From Symbiodinium natans (Eukaryota; Sar; Dinophyceae; Suessiales; Symbiodiniaceae): a DNA stretch of 57,500 nucleotides. Shown here piece by piece: positions 1 through 10,300 of the stretch (position 1 is its first letter; every line of letters begins with the position of its first letter). The stretch covers positions 1 to 57,500 of the forward strand of contig CAJNDS010002790.1 of NCBI GenBank assembly GCA_905221605.1, in the 5' to 3' direction. The translations under genes were made by a program, and so were the position numbers. The notes below the pieces were generated by a model, which saw only the letters and a list, made by a program, of their open reading frames with translations, searched no databases and was not told where the DNA came from.

Positions 1-1390
1 GAGCTTGAAAGTTGCGGGCGTGCCGGGAGTGAAGAGAATTACTGAAACCTTTTCGACGACAGTCTGAGTTGCTGCCAACCCCAGAAGAGAGCGAGTCCCA
101 CAATTGAGGTTGGTTTTGTTTCAGAGGCCATCGCGGGCCGGGGGAAGCGAGGGGGTGAGGGGGGGTGCAGGGATAAACAACAGCTGTTTTCGGGTTCGGA
201 GATACCTTCTCATTAATCTACCGTGCACACAGGTTTCCAAGTTTGACACTCCTACCCTATCATGAGCACAGGCTTCCGGAGATCCTACATGCTCACTTCC
301 AGAAGTTAGCCACCCAGGGTACCGTTTCCAATAATTGCGCTGCTGCACTCTAAAGCACGGCTTTCTCAGAAGCCTTCGCCCTTTCTTCCTCGCCCTGAGC
401 GATCCGCGCCCGTTCGGCCCCAGGCAGTCCGGCTTAAAGTGCAACAAGAGCACAGTCCCGCAAGGGCCATGCAGACCCCAAATTACTAAAAGCCAACAAA
501 AGTTGACCCCATAATTTAGTTTGACAGAGTATCCCAAAGTCTCCAAACCAACTTTATTCCTTTCACCAAGACCCTCAAGAATTCTAGAAGACCCCTCAGA
601 GGTCGTTGGGGTCGATCTCCAGCCACACGTCTCTGCATACTCCTCCCAGGCAAAGGCTACAGACTCTACCTGAGGGCTTTACTTATAGTATGGTGATTGG
701 GCGTTGGCTCTAGGGACACAGCTCGCAAAAGGCAGGTACCATCCTAGAACCCGTTAAAAGCTCGGGTGGCTTATTGCTTGAGCGAGTCGTGGAACAAGAG
801 GAACATAATCCAAATTCCAAAAAACCCCAGACCATGCTACAAGCGTCCAAATTGCACTTTGTCCTGGTCATTCTGCACGCGCAAACTGCATCGGCCAATC
901 GTAATCATGTTGTCCTTTGTCTCTTGGGTTCCTGCTCCAGAAGCGCATCCTTGGCGTCTTGCAGTGCGAGAATGGTTCGGCAGCGGGAGAAAATTTTACG
1001 CGCCCCCAAGTTGTGTCGAACCACGTGAACCCGTAGACTATGCCTCCGCGCAGAGCCACATTCACCAGAACATCGGCCCACCCATTTGTGGGCCAGATAC
1101 ATCCCACACAGCATCGTAAATCCGGGCAGAGTCTCCTCTAGCGTCTCCCAAACACCCATCGAAAGTGCCGCTGTCTGCCGTGTGCAAAATCCTGTGTCAA
1201 GAAAGCCGCCAAGACTTCAGCTAGCCTGTCGATCGCCTCCGCAGACCGGAGTCGGGGTAACTGGAGCTCTGGCTCGTCTAAAGCACGCGATCTCTGTCCT
1301 CAGGAAATGGTTTCTGCGCTTGAATACATCATGCACTTTGGGCAGACCAGATGCTGGAACTCGGCATGAGCTCTGGACCCACTAAGGATT
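1..1390. other. No gene recognised
   Basis: Unique sequence of average composition. A minus-strand segment near 365-430 reads ERARIAQGEEERAKASEKA with a GT next to it and could be an exon, but nothing around it supports this. Confidence 0.4.
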
Positions 1391-1395
1391 CGTGA

Positions 1396-1800
1396 CACAG
1401 TGGAGGGGAGGGGTGGGTGGAGGGGTGGGTGGAGGGGTGGGTGGAGGGGTGGGTGGAGGGGTGGGTAGAGGGGGGTGGGTGGAGGGGTGGGGAGGGGTGG
1501 GGTGAGGGGTTGGAGGAGGGTGGAGGGGGTGGGAGGGGGCGGAGGAGGGGGAGGAGGGGTGGAGGGGTGGAGGAGGGGTGGAGGGGGTGGAGGGGTGGCG
1601 GGGTGGAGGGGCGGAGGGGTGGAGGGGTGGAGGGGTGGAGGGGTGGAGGTGGTGGAGGGGTGGAGGGGTGGAGGGGTGGAGGCGGTGGAGGGGTGGAGGG
1701 GTGGAGGGGTGGAGGGGTGGAGGGGTGGAGGGGTGGAGGGGTGGAGGGGTGGAGGGGTGGAGGGGTGGAGGGGTGGAGGGGTGGAGGGGTGGAGGGTAGA
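1396..1800 (+). repeat. G-rich 9-bp tandem repeat (GGAGGGGTG)
   Basis: About 400 bp of GTGGAGGGG-type units, 12-mers at the left and 9-mers at the right. Purine strand on plus. Open in several frames only because of its composition; strong G-quadruplex potential. Confidence 0.9.
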
Positions 1801-2555
1801 GGGAGGCCAAATTGCGAAAAGATGCGGATTTAAACTGGTCTTTTTTTCTTTCTTTCTTGCCGTGGCAGGTTGGCCGCCCTCCACTTATTTAAAAATCGTC
1901 ACCGTATAGTTGCTCAGAGATTGGAAGCCTTATTGCCGACATGGCAGATTGACTTTCAAAATTCCCAGGTTCAACTTCGGCAAAAAGATCTCATGTCCCA
2001 GGCCGAAGCTGGTTCTCATCGCGATTTCGAGGGCTTGTTGCCGCCCCAAGAGCAATTGCGGCTTCGATGCTTCACGGGATGTTAGGCTAACGGTTGGGTC
2101 CGATATATCCCAAGTCTAGCTTTCGACAATTGTCTTTCCAATATTGCATTTTCAGATTCGATATCCATACGACTTGGGTTACCATTATTTGATGCAGACG
2201 AAGCATGACCACAATATCCTGAAATTTCGGATCAAATCAATACGACCATCATAGTCAAAAAGAAGAGCTCCACGCATCTCCTCACTTTGGACCCACACTA
2301 AACATCAAATCGTTTAGTCCCGCAAGCACGTCAACCCTGCCACTCCTTTTTCATACTATGAAGCGCGTATCAAGATGTTCGTGTTGCCTTAGCTTGCAGG
2401 TGCTTACGAGCTCAAGGGGTTTTGGGTTCCACTCCTTTGTTGGCCACGAACCTCGGTGAGCCTCATACGGGAGTCCTGTAGTGGACCGTTATTGCAACTA
2501 GGTAGAGACGACTCACCCCTAAGTTCAGTCACCACGCGTAACATCCGTGTGGCAA
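1801..2555. other. No gene recognised
   Basis: AT-richer unique sequence with no convincing ORF, splice-bounded island or repeat. First telomere-like units appear at about 2560. Confidence 0.4.
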
Positions 2556-2728
2556 TTCCCTAAACCCTAAACCCTAAACCCTAAACTACCTTATATGATT
2601 TCTAGACAACCAGCAACACAATTTAATTTGCCTGTGGCTCACTGAGATGCAAAAAAAATAAGTTTCGATGGGCATGCTGGCACTCTGAAAGCGCTATGAT
2701 ATTTTCAACGTGGTATCTTGGGATGTTC

Positions 2729-2830
2729 CCAAATTTTCAATGTGGTATCTTAGGATGTTCCCCTCTTATAATCGCAGTCCTTAATTGGGATAAGAGTACC
2801 TTTAAGGACTGTCAGTACAGCAACAAGGGT
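2729..2830. mobile_element. Family A hairpin element, diverged
   Basis: Contains GGATGTTCCCCTCTTATAATCGCAGTCCTT and AAGGACTGTCAGTAC. A second GGGATGTTCCC lies just before it. Confidence 0.5.
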
Positions 2831-3037
2831 ACCTTTTGGGGGCACCCTCTTTTGGGTTGATTGGGTACTTTAAACGGGAGCCTTGAACCCCAACAAAGGG
2901 AAAACAGCACCACTGGGCTGTTTAGGCCCTGAACCCTAAACCCTAAACCCTAAACCCTAAACCCTAAACCCTAAACCCTAAACCCGAATTTAGGCCCGCC
3001 GGCTCCAAATGGCCCTGGGAGGTGCCCCTCCACGGAA

Positions 3038-3067
3038 TCAACGCAGGTCCCAAGAAAGAAGCCGCTT
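3038..3067 (-). CDS. Terminal exon, WD40-like gene
   Basis: Acceptor TTCCAAG then AAG CGG CTT CTT TCT TGG GAC CTG CGT TGA. Reads KRLLSWDLR-stop in phase with the exon at 3231. An alternative is that splicing continues from a GT just before the stop. Confidence 0.4.
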   Translation of the reverse strand, partial: KRLLSWDLR

Positions 3068-5027
3068 CTTGGAACTTCAAGGGCCTAACCCGAAGATTTA
3101 GGGCTTGGGGTGTGGGATATTTAGGGTTTAGGGTTTGTTCGTTTTTGGGGTTTAGGGTTTAGGGTTTAGGGTTTAGGGTTCAGGAAGGGTTGCACCCCAA
3201 ACGCAAACACTCCCCGCAGCACTGGGGAGCCAGGCCGTCTGCGCCGCCTGTGACGAGCAAACGCGAGGAGGCATGGATGCAGTGCAGGCCTTCGCCGTAC
3301 CTGGTTTTGGGGTTTAGGGTTTAGAGTTTTTGGGGTTTTGGGGTTCAGGATTTTGGGGTTTAGGGTTTAGCGTTAAAAATTGGGATGTGGGTTTGCCCTC
3401 AACCCTAATCCTGGGGTGTCAAGTTCTTCAATTCGAAACACCACGGCACAACCGGGGCAGGGCTTAAGTTTTAGGTTTTTGCTGAAGGCTTCGGGGTAAG
3501 GGTTTAGTGCTATAGTATATTGACGAGAGTTTAGGCCTTCGTCTCGCGGCACTAATCCTCAGGCATGCGATGCGGATGGAAACCCTAAACCCTAAACCCT
3601 AAAACCTAAACCCTAAACCCTAAAGCCTAAAGCCTAAAGCCTAAAGCCTAAACCCTAAACCCTAACTAAACCCTAAACCCGAAACCCGAAAACCCCGAAC
3701 AACCCAGACCGCGAAAAACAAGCCCAAGACTAAACCCTAAACCCTAGACCCTAGATCCTAGACCCTATACCCAAAACCCAAAACCCTAACCCTCGAAGCC
3801 CTGACCCAATCAGAGGGTTCTCTGGACCTTCTGGTAAGTTCAGCGGGTTTAGGTGGGGCCCCGTGGTGGTGGCGCGAGGAGGGTCATGATGCTCCGAGAT
3901 GCTTAGAGTTTGCACTGGGTTGTGGGGCTCGGGGTTTCGGGTTTAGGCTTTAGGGTTTAGGGTTTCAACTCGCACCAACCCTACCCATGTAATCTTATGA
4001 CTCCCAGAAGGCCCTACAACCGGCAGTATATATGCCCAAATCTCAAACCCCAAACCCCAACCCCAAACCATTCAATGTACAAGTTCAGGCTTTAGGCCCA
4101 AACCCTAAACCCTAAACCTTAAACCCTAAACCCTAGGGTTTAGGGTTTAGGGGAGGTTTCCCTGGCTCGAGAAGCCGAGCCATGTTTTCAATCGCACGGT
4201 TGCACCTCGAATTCGTCCTTCTACCGAGCTCGTGAATCTTGCAAGGTAGGAATTTAGGGTTTAGGGTTTAGGGGGGTTTGGGGTTCAGGGGTTAAGGGTT
4301 TAGGGCTGAGGGGTTAGGGCTGCGTGGTTAGGGCTTAGGGTTTCGGTTTTTGGGCCGCTCGACCCAGTGGTCATCCACCGCGCAGGCGGGTGAAACAACG
4401 CGGAAAGAGGCTCCGTGCACGGAGCGGAGGTCGGTTCCTGGCGCGAGGCGAGGTGGGGGGGGGTCTAAGGATTCAGGGTTGGGCTGTTCCCCTTATACTA
4501 CAACAATCCTTCACAGGGATTCTAGTGGGCCCGCATTAGAATCCCTAATCAGGATTGTGAATATCATAAGAACATCCCAAGCTCAGGGTTTAGAGCAGGA
4601 AATTCGGCGGGTTTGAGGATTTGGGCAGCCTTGGGAGGCAACTCAGCTTACCAATTCGACCTCCTGCCGGCAGGAAATTGATGCGATGCCCATGCTGTGG
4701 CAGGGTAAACTAGACTTTGTCCCTAAACCCTAAACCCTAAACCCTAACCCCTAACCCCTCAACCCTAAACCCTAACCCCTAAACCCTAACCCCTAACCCC
4801 TAAACCCTAAACCCTAAACCCTAAACCTAAACCCTAAACCTTAACCCTAAACTCTAAACCCTAACCCTAAACCCTAAACCCTAAACCCTAACCCTTAACC
4901 CCTAAACCCTAAACCTAAACCCTAAACCCTAACCCGAACCTAAACCCTAAACCCACACGAGCCCTAAACCTCCCAGAAAACACTTGCGAGCGACGCTTGA
5001 CCCTGAAAACGCTCTCAGACAAAGCCC
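3038..5027 (-). CDS. 3' part of a WD40-like gene, at least five exons
   Basis: Five islands join in consistent phase on the minus strand: 4652-4694, 4364-4437, 4167-4237, 3231-3300 and 3038-3067. Peptides include HGHRINFLPAGGRI, FRVVSPACAVDDHW, RAIENMARLL, then LHCIHASSRLLVTGGADGL and KRLLSWDLR followed by TGA. The last two resemble a WD40 repeat (GGADG then WDLR). A possible further exon at 4970-5027 (SESVFRVKRRSQVFSG) does not match in phase. The gene lies just downstream of the IFT122 stop, on the same strand. HGHRINFLPAGGRI loosely recalls the HELP motif of EMAP-like proteins, but I do not claim that. The start is not seen. Confidence 0.5.
3231..3300 (-). CDS. WD40-like exon
   Basis: Acceptor AAAACCAG; reads YGEGLHCIHASSRLLVTGGA then DGL. 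Donor is GC (CTG|GCTCCC). First base completes a codon from the exon at 4167. Confidence 0.5.
4167..4237 (-). CDS. Exon of the WD40-like gene
   Basis: Acceptor CTACCTTGCAAG; reads IHELGRRTNSRCNRAIENMA. GC donor (CGA|GCCAGG). In phase with both neighbours. Confidence 0.5.
4364..4437 (-). CDS. Exon of the WD40-like gene
   Basis: Acceptor CGCCTCGCGCCAG; reads TDLRSVHGASFRVVSPACAV then DDHW. GT donor (TGG|GTCGAG). Confidence 0.5.
4481..4578. mobile_element. Family A hairpin element, diverged
   Basis: TGTTCCCCTTATACTA ... GAACATCCCAAG with CAATCCTT/AGGATTG inner arms. Confidence 0.6.
4652..4694 (-). CDS. Exon of the WD40-like gene
   Basis: Acceptor TTTACCCTGCCACAG, donor GTAAGC, one of the few near-canonical donors here. 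Reads HGHRINFLPAGGRI and ends after one base of the next codon, matching the exon at 4364. Confidence 0.55.
4720..4960 (-). repeat. CCCTAAA array with CCCCTAA and CCTAAA variants
   Basis: About 240 bp of mixed heptamer and octamer units just upstream of the 4652 exon. Confidence 0.9.
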
Positions 5028-5060
5028 CTAGATTCTCCCCGAAGCTTCCGGACCCTACGC

Positions 5061-5155
5061 CCTAACCCTAAACCCTAAACCCTAAACCCTAAACCCTAAA
5101 CCCTAAACCCTAAACCCTAAACCCTAAACCCTAAACCCTAAACCCTAAACCCTAA
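5061..5155 (-). repeat. CCCTAAA array, 13 units
   Basis: Perfect heptamers, followed after 140 bp by a TTTAGGG array (5297-5358) in opposite orientation. Confidence 0.95.
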
Positions 5156-5532
5156 GCCACAGCCAACAGACCCTGGGAGGTGTGCGGCCTCCCCAACTTC
5201 GCGCCCCCCCCCCCCCCCCCCCAAAAAATAAAAAGCGCTTCGTTGTTGGGGTGTCGGGCTCAGGATGTAAAGCGCCGGGTTGAAGGTTTGGGGTTGCTTA
5301 GAGTTTAGGGTTTAGGGTTTAGGGTTTAGGGTTTAGGGTTTAGGGTTTAGGGTTTAGGGAGTTTACCCCAAAACTCCAAGGACTCCCAAAGGGCTTCTTC
5401 TTATAGAAGGATTTTTTGGGCTATTTCGAGCCGAAGGGTTAGACTCTAAGTGTTAGAGCTTAGGGCTTCTAGGCATTGAGGGTCTGGGTTTCAGGGTTTA
5501 GGGTTTTGGGGTTTAGGGTTTAGTCGCGCCTT

Positions 5533-5616
5533 CTACAGCGAGGCGCGGGAGGACTTCTTTTTGTCGCCAGCCGACTTGCCGTCGATGTCCTGTGCCCCGG
5601 CATCTCGAGGGATTTG
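5533..5616 (-). CDS. IFT122: IFT122 terminal exon with stop
   Basis: Acceptor TGGAAACTCCCAG, 27 codons and TAG. Lys/Ser-rich tail ending GDKKKSSRASL. Phase 0, matching the zinc-ribbon exon. Confidence 0.8.
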   Translation of the reverse strand, partial: QIPRDAGAQDIDGKSAGDKKKSSRASL

Positions 5617-7268
5617 CTGGGAGTTTCCAGAGATTGGCCGGTTTAGGGTTTAGGGTTTTGGGTTTTGGGTTTAGGGTTTCGGCATATACCCCTAAAAATG
5701 GGTCAGCCTCAACCCTTAAGCCTCAACCCGGAACCCTCAAACCCTAAAGCCTCAAGCCTGACGCCTTAAGCCTGAAGCCTTAAGCCTTAAGCCGAACGCC
5801 GAAGATCCTTTTTTCCGAGGACCCCTTTAGAAAGGGACTGGAAACCCACCGTTGGGCTAAAAGGTATTTCTGTTTAGGGTGGGTTTAGGGTTTAGGGGTT
5901 TAGGGGTTTAGGGCTTTAGGGCTTTAGGGGTTTAGGGGTTTAGGGTTTGGGGTTGAGGGTATCATGGGCATGGGCCAGACTAGGCCGACTAGGCCTTGTC
6001 CTATGGGAGGGAGTTGAGCGAATTGAGGGCTTGAGTTTAAGGACTTCAAGGGCATCTAGGGAGTCTAGGGTTGAGGGTTTAGGGTTTAGGGTTTAGGGCT
6101 TATTGAGGTTTGGGGGTGAAAGACGGTTTGGGGATTTTCGGGGATGCTGAAGACCCTACATCTCCCCAAAACCCTTGCCACCCCCCCCCCCCCCCCCCCC
6201 CCCCCCCCTGAAAACCCTACATCCTGAACCCCAAGCCCGCAACCCTAAACCCTAAACCCCAAACTTTAAACTTAACCTGAACCCCCAACCCTAAAAACCC
6301 TAAACCCTGAACCCCAAACCCTAAACCCTAAACCCTAAACCCTAAACCCTAAACCCTAAACCCTAAACCCTAAACCCTAAACCCTAAACCCTAAACCCTA
6401 AACCCAAAAAAAAACTGTGCCTTGCTGCCGCAGTATGGGCAACATCTGTTCTGGAGGAACTCCAGCTCCCACGTCTCCTTCGCTTGGGGAGACTGCTGGG
6501 GTTTAGGGTTTAGGGTTTAGGGTTTAGGGCTTAGGGGCTCTTTTTGGGGCCCTTTAGGGTTTGGGGACTTATCGGGTTCAGGGCTCAGGCTGTTCAGGGT
6601 TTAGGGCTAGGGGGTTGGGGCTGGGTTGTGGCTTAGCCAGCCACCCGAGACGTCGGGACGCTTGCCTTTGCCGTGTGTTTGGTGCCAGAGGCAGAGCCGG
6701 GCATCAATCGCCCTAGCTTCCCTCATTCCATCTCGGCCAACTACAAAAAAGCTGGCTCCAGCTGCGAATTGGACACCCAAGCCCACACAGGCTCCTTTGG
6801 GTGTTGGGGGGGCTTCTGGGGCTTTAGGGGCTTGTGGGGTTTAGGGGCTAGGCTGTTTAGGACTCAGGGCTCCAGAATCGTCAGGCTTAGGGCTTCTAGG
6901 GTTTAAGACTTCTAGGGTTGGGGAGGGGTGGACAGGGCTTTATGGGGCGGAGTCGGGTGTGGTAGTGATGAGGTGCCGCGAAACCCTGCTGAAGCTCTGA
7001 AGCATGACCTGTAGAATTCCTGAATTCAAGGGGGCCCTGACCCCCAAAATGGAGCAAAGGGTTGAGTTTGCCCTTGACCGGAAGCCCCCCGCCCGAAAGA
7101 AAGAGAGAGAGAGAGAGGGAGCGGGAGCGGGTGAGGGAGAGGGAGAGGGAGAGGGAGAGGGAGAGGGAGAGGGAGAGGGAGAGGGAGAGGGGAGAGGCAG
7201 AGGCAGAGGCAGAGGCAGAGGCAGAGCGAGAGGGAGAGGGAGAGGGAGAGAGAGAGGGAGAGAGAGAG

Positions 7269-7301
<33 letters not shown>

Positions 7302-10300
7302 CAGAGAGATGGGCTCGCCTGGTGGAAGAAGTTCCCGCAGTTGTTGCACACTGCTATCGCCACCTTTCCAAAGTTCAGGATTTAGGGTTGGGCGCTGGGT
7401 TTAGGGTCCAGGTTAGGGATGCTCCCCCTGATACTAACAGTCCTTAATAGGAATTATAGTACCCCCCCATTATCATCCCTATTAAGGACCGTTAGTGTAA
7501 GGGGGAAGACGAACATCCCAGGCCCAGGTTTCTATTGTGGGGTCTAAAGCCTGTGAATTCGCAAGGCTTCGGGCTTTAAGGCTTAGGGCCACGAAGACGG
7601 GTCAGTAGAACAAGCAGGGCGACTGTGTCTGCGAGCATGGTGGACACCGACTGCGGCTACCTCTAAACTACACTTCTTATGTACCCTAGAGCTAAAGGAA
7701 ACAAACTGCAAACAAAAACATCTACAAAGGGATCTCTCTTTGAAACCGCACAGTGCCCCCACCTTGAACCAACCCTGGCTGTGTTGAATTGGTGGTTAAA
7801 CCCTGAAACTAAAACTAGCCCCACACCCTAGTTCCCCAAAGGTGCACTAGAAGAAAACCCCAAGCCTTGAACCCTAAACCCAAATACCTAAAACTTCCCT
7901 AACTTCCCCTAAGCCGGCCCTCTACCCTAAAACCCCTGAAAGGCCCCAAATTCTACCCCAAATTCTACCCTAGAAACCTGCCAAAACCCCCAAACCCTAA
8001 ACCCCAAACCCCAAACCTCAAACCCTAAACCCCAAAACCCTAAACCCCCTAAACCCTTCTTCGCCGCCTCGGGGATCATGCTCCGGAAGAAGCGCACCGG
8101 CAGCAGCGGCGAGAAGCGCCGGAAGTCGGCGACGTAGACCTCCTCAGGCCTGGCGCCAAGCTAGGATTCCTTTTGGGTGAATGATTAATGGTAGGGTTTA
8201 AGTTTAGGGTTTAGTGTTTAGGGTGGGTTTAAGGCGTAGGGTGTAGGGTTTAGGGTTTACGGCTTAGCCCAAGCATTTCACTGGCAGAGCTCCTTACTCC
8301 GATATCGAATATCGACCCACCCACCCATTGGATCCCGTAACATTATGAACATATTTCAGCTTTAAATCCTAAGGCTCAGTAGGACCTAAACCCTAGAGCC
8401 CAAGCCCAGTACCCCAAAAGTCCCGTAACAGATCGGCTTCCGCAGTCCTCTCAGTCAAGCCTCGCCCAACAAAGGCCAAGATACGCTTCGTAACGGAAAA
8501 AAAGAAAACCAGCCCAGAGTAGAAACCAGCCCAGTAGGCCTACACCCTAAAACCAGCCCAGAATAAGCCCAAGCCCTAAAACCAGCCCATAGGGCCTTAA
8601 ACCCAGAAGCCAGCCCAGAGTACAGCCAGCCCAGCCCAGAGTAAGCCCTGAACCCTAAACCCATCCCAGAGTAGGCCCTACCAGAGTAAACCTTGAAACC
8701 CTAAAGCCAGCCAAAGTAGGCAGAAAACCCGAAAGCAGCTCACAGTAGGCCTAGAGTAAGCCCTCAACCCTGAAGTCAGTACACCCTAAAGCCAGCCCAG
8801 AGTAGGCCCTAAGCCCTAAAGCGAGCCCAGAGTAGGCCCAGAGTCAGCCCTAGACCCTAACACCAGCCTAGACCAGACCTTAAACCCTCAAACCAGCCCA
8901 AACTAGGCCTAAACCCAAAAACAATCCCAGAGTAAGCCTGAAACCCTAAAACCAGCCCTAAGGCCAGCCCAGAGAAGGCCCAAAACCCCACTTCAGCCCA
9001 GAGTAGGCCAGCCCAGAGTAGGCCAGCAGGCCCTAAACCCTAAAGTCCAGCTGCGGTCGCCATAAGCCTTCCAGCTGTTTCGACTTCATCCCTCACTTAG
9101 TGAGTTCATTCTTGTGCAGAACTCACGGTGCGCCATCACGGTAGTGATGTGATCAGCTTGTGCTTCAAGCAACTGGCCATGTTGCGCTTTGGATTCCGAC
9201 CAACACGAGCAGTGAACTTCGAGCACGTCGTGCACCTCACAGGAAGGCTGCACAGTAAGTGCCTGCCATTACGTTGGAGGCGTCCCGCAACAAGACACCT
9301 GGAATGCTGGGTCTCTTTTCGAACACTGATCATCCCTCGAAACCTCGACGACATCCTGTCCGACACTGTGCGAGTGAATAAGCCCTCAGAGCCTAAAACC
9401 GGTCCAGAGGCCCAGAGTACCTGGCTACACCCCACCCCACCCTTCATCATTGTTCTCTTGAGAAGCGCTTGAGTGCCTGTCCACGAATTGCTGGCGCTTG
9501 TCCGCGAATTGTTGGTGCTTGTCCGCGAATTGTTGGTGCTTGTCCGCGAATTGTTGGTGCTTGTCCGTGAATTGTTGGTGCTTGTCCGCGAATTGTTGGT
9601 GCTTGTCCGTGAATTGTTGGTGCTTGTCCGCGGATTGTTGGTGCTTTGTCCGCGAATTGTCGGTGCCTGTCCGCGAAATGTTGGTGCTATTTGTTGGCGG
9701 TTGCCCGCGAACTGTTGGTGCCCTAGCCGTTAAATATACATAGGTTAGAGAGGGTTTAGGGTTTAGGGTTCAGGGTTTCTGGCGCCAAACTAGGCTGCTT
9801 TGTTTTTTGTTGGGTGCTGGTTTAGGGTTTTGGCCCCTTTTGGGGTTTTTCGGGTTCGGGAGTCTAGGGCCTTGGGGGCTTTAGGGTTTGGGTGGCTTTG
9901 GGAGTTTAGGGTTTTGGGCAACTAGTCGGGGTGTAGGGTGCAGGGATGATAGTAGCACACGGGGGGCACCCAAAAACCCTGAATTTCCCAACTCCGAAAC
10001 CTAAAACCCATCAACCCAAAACCCTGGAACCCTAAACCCTAAACCCTACACCCCTAAACCCTAAACCCTAAACCCTAAAACCCCTCAACTCAAGTCCCGA
10101 GTGGCAAGGCCTCAGCTCTACCAGGGTCTCCCTGTCGATTCGCACCGGCTGGTACCTGCAGTGCTTGGGGCTTAGGACTCCGGGTATTGATGTAAACCCT
10201 AACCCCTAACCCCTAAACCCTAAACCCTAAACCCTAAACCCTAAAACCCTAAAACCCTAAAACCCTAAGCCCCAGACCCTACTCGGGCTTTGGGATCTGA

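Noticed and set aside
1417-1909. Long plus- and minus-strand ORFs rich in WRGGGVEG or STPPPLHP
   Set aside because: They are translations of the 9-bp tandem repeat, open in several frames at once, with no start context or family.
6650-6745. Minus-strand GASFFVVGRDGMREARAIDA, resembling an ATP-sulfurylase VGRD segment
   Set aside because: It lies between two IFT122 exons that join in phase without it; the similarity is short and its frame does not fit.
7004-7447. ORFs rich in RERERE / GEGEGE / SLSLSL
   Set aside because: Translations of the GA microsatellite; the real exon here is the short minus-strand VCNNCGNFFH segment.
8500-9050. CRISPR-like array
   Set aside because: The repeated CCAGCCCAGAGTA units have no regular unique spacers and degrade into CCCTAAA units.
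9473-9743. Plus ORFs with repeated LVLVREL or NCWCLSA
   Set aside because: Product of the 21-bp tandem repeat, which stays open because its unit is a multiple of three.
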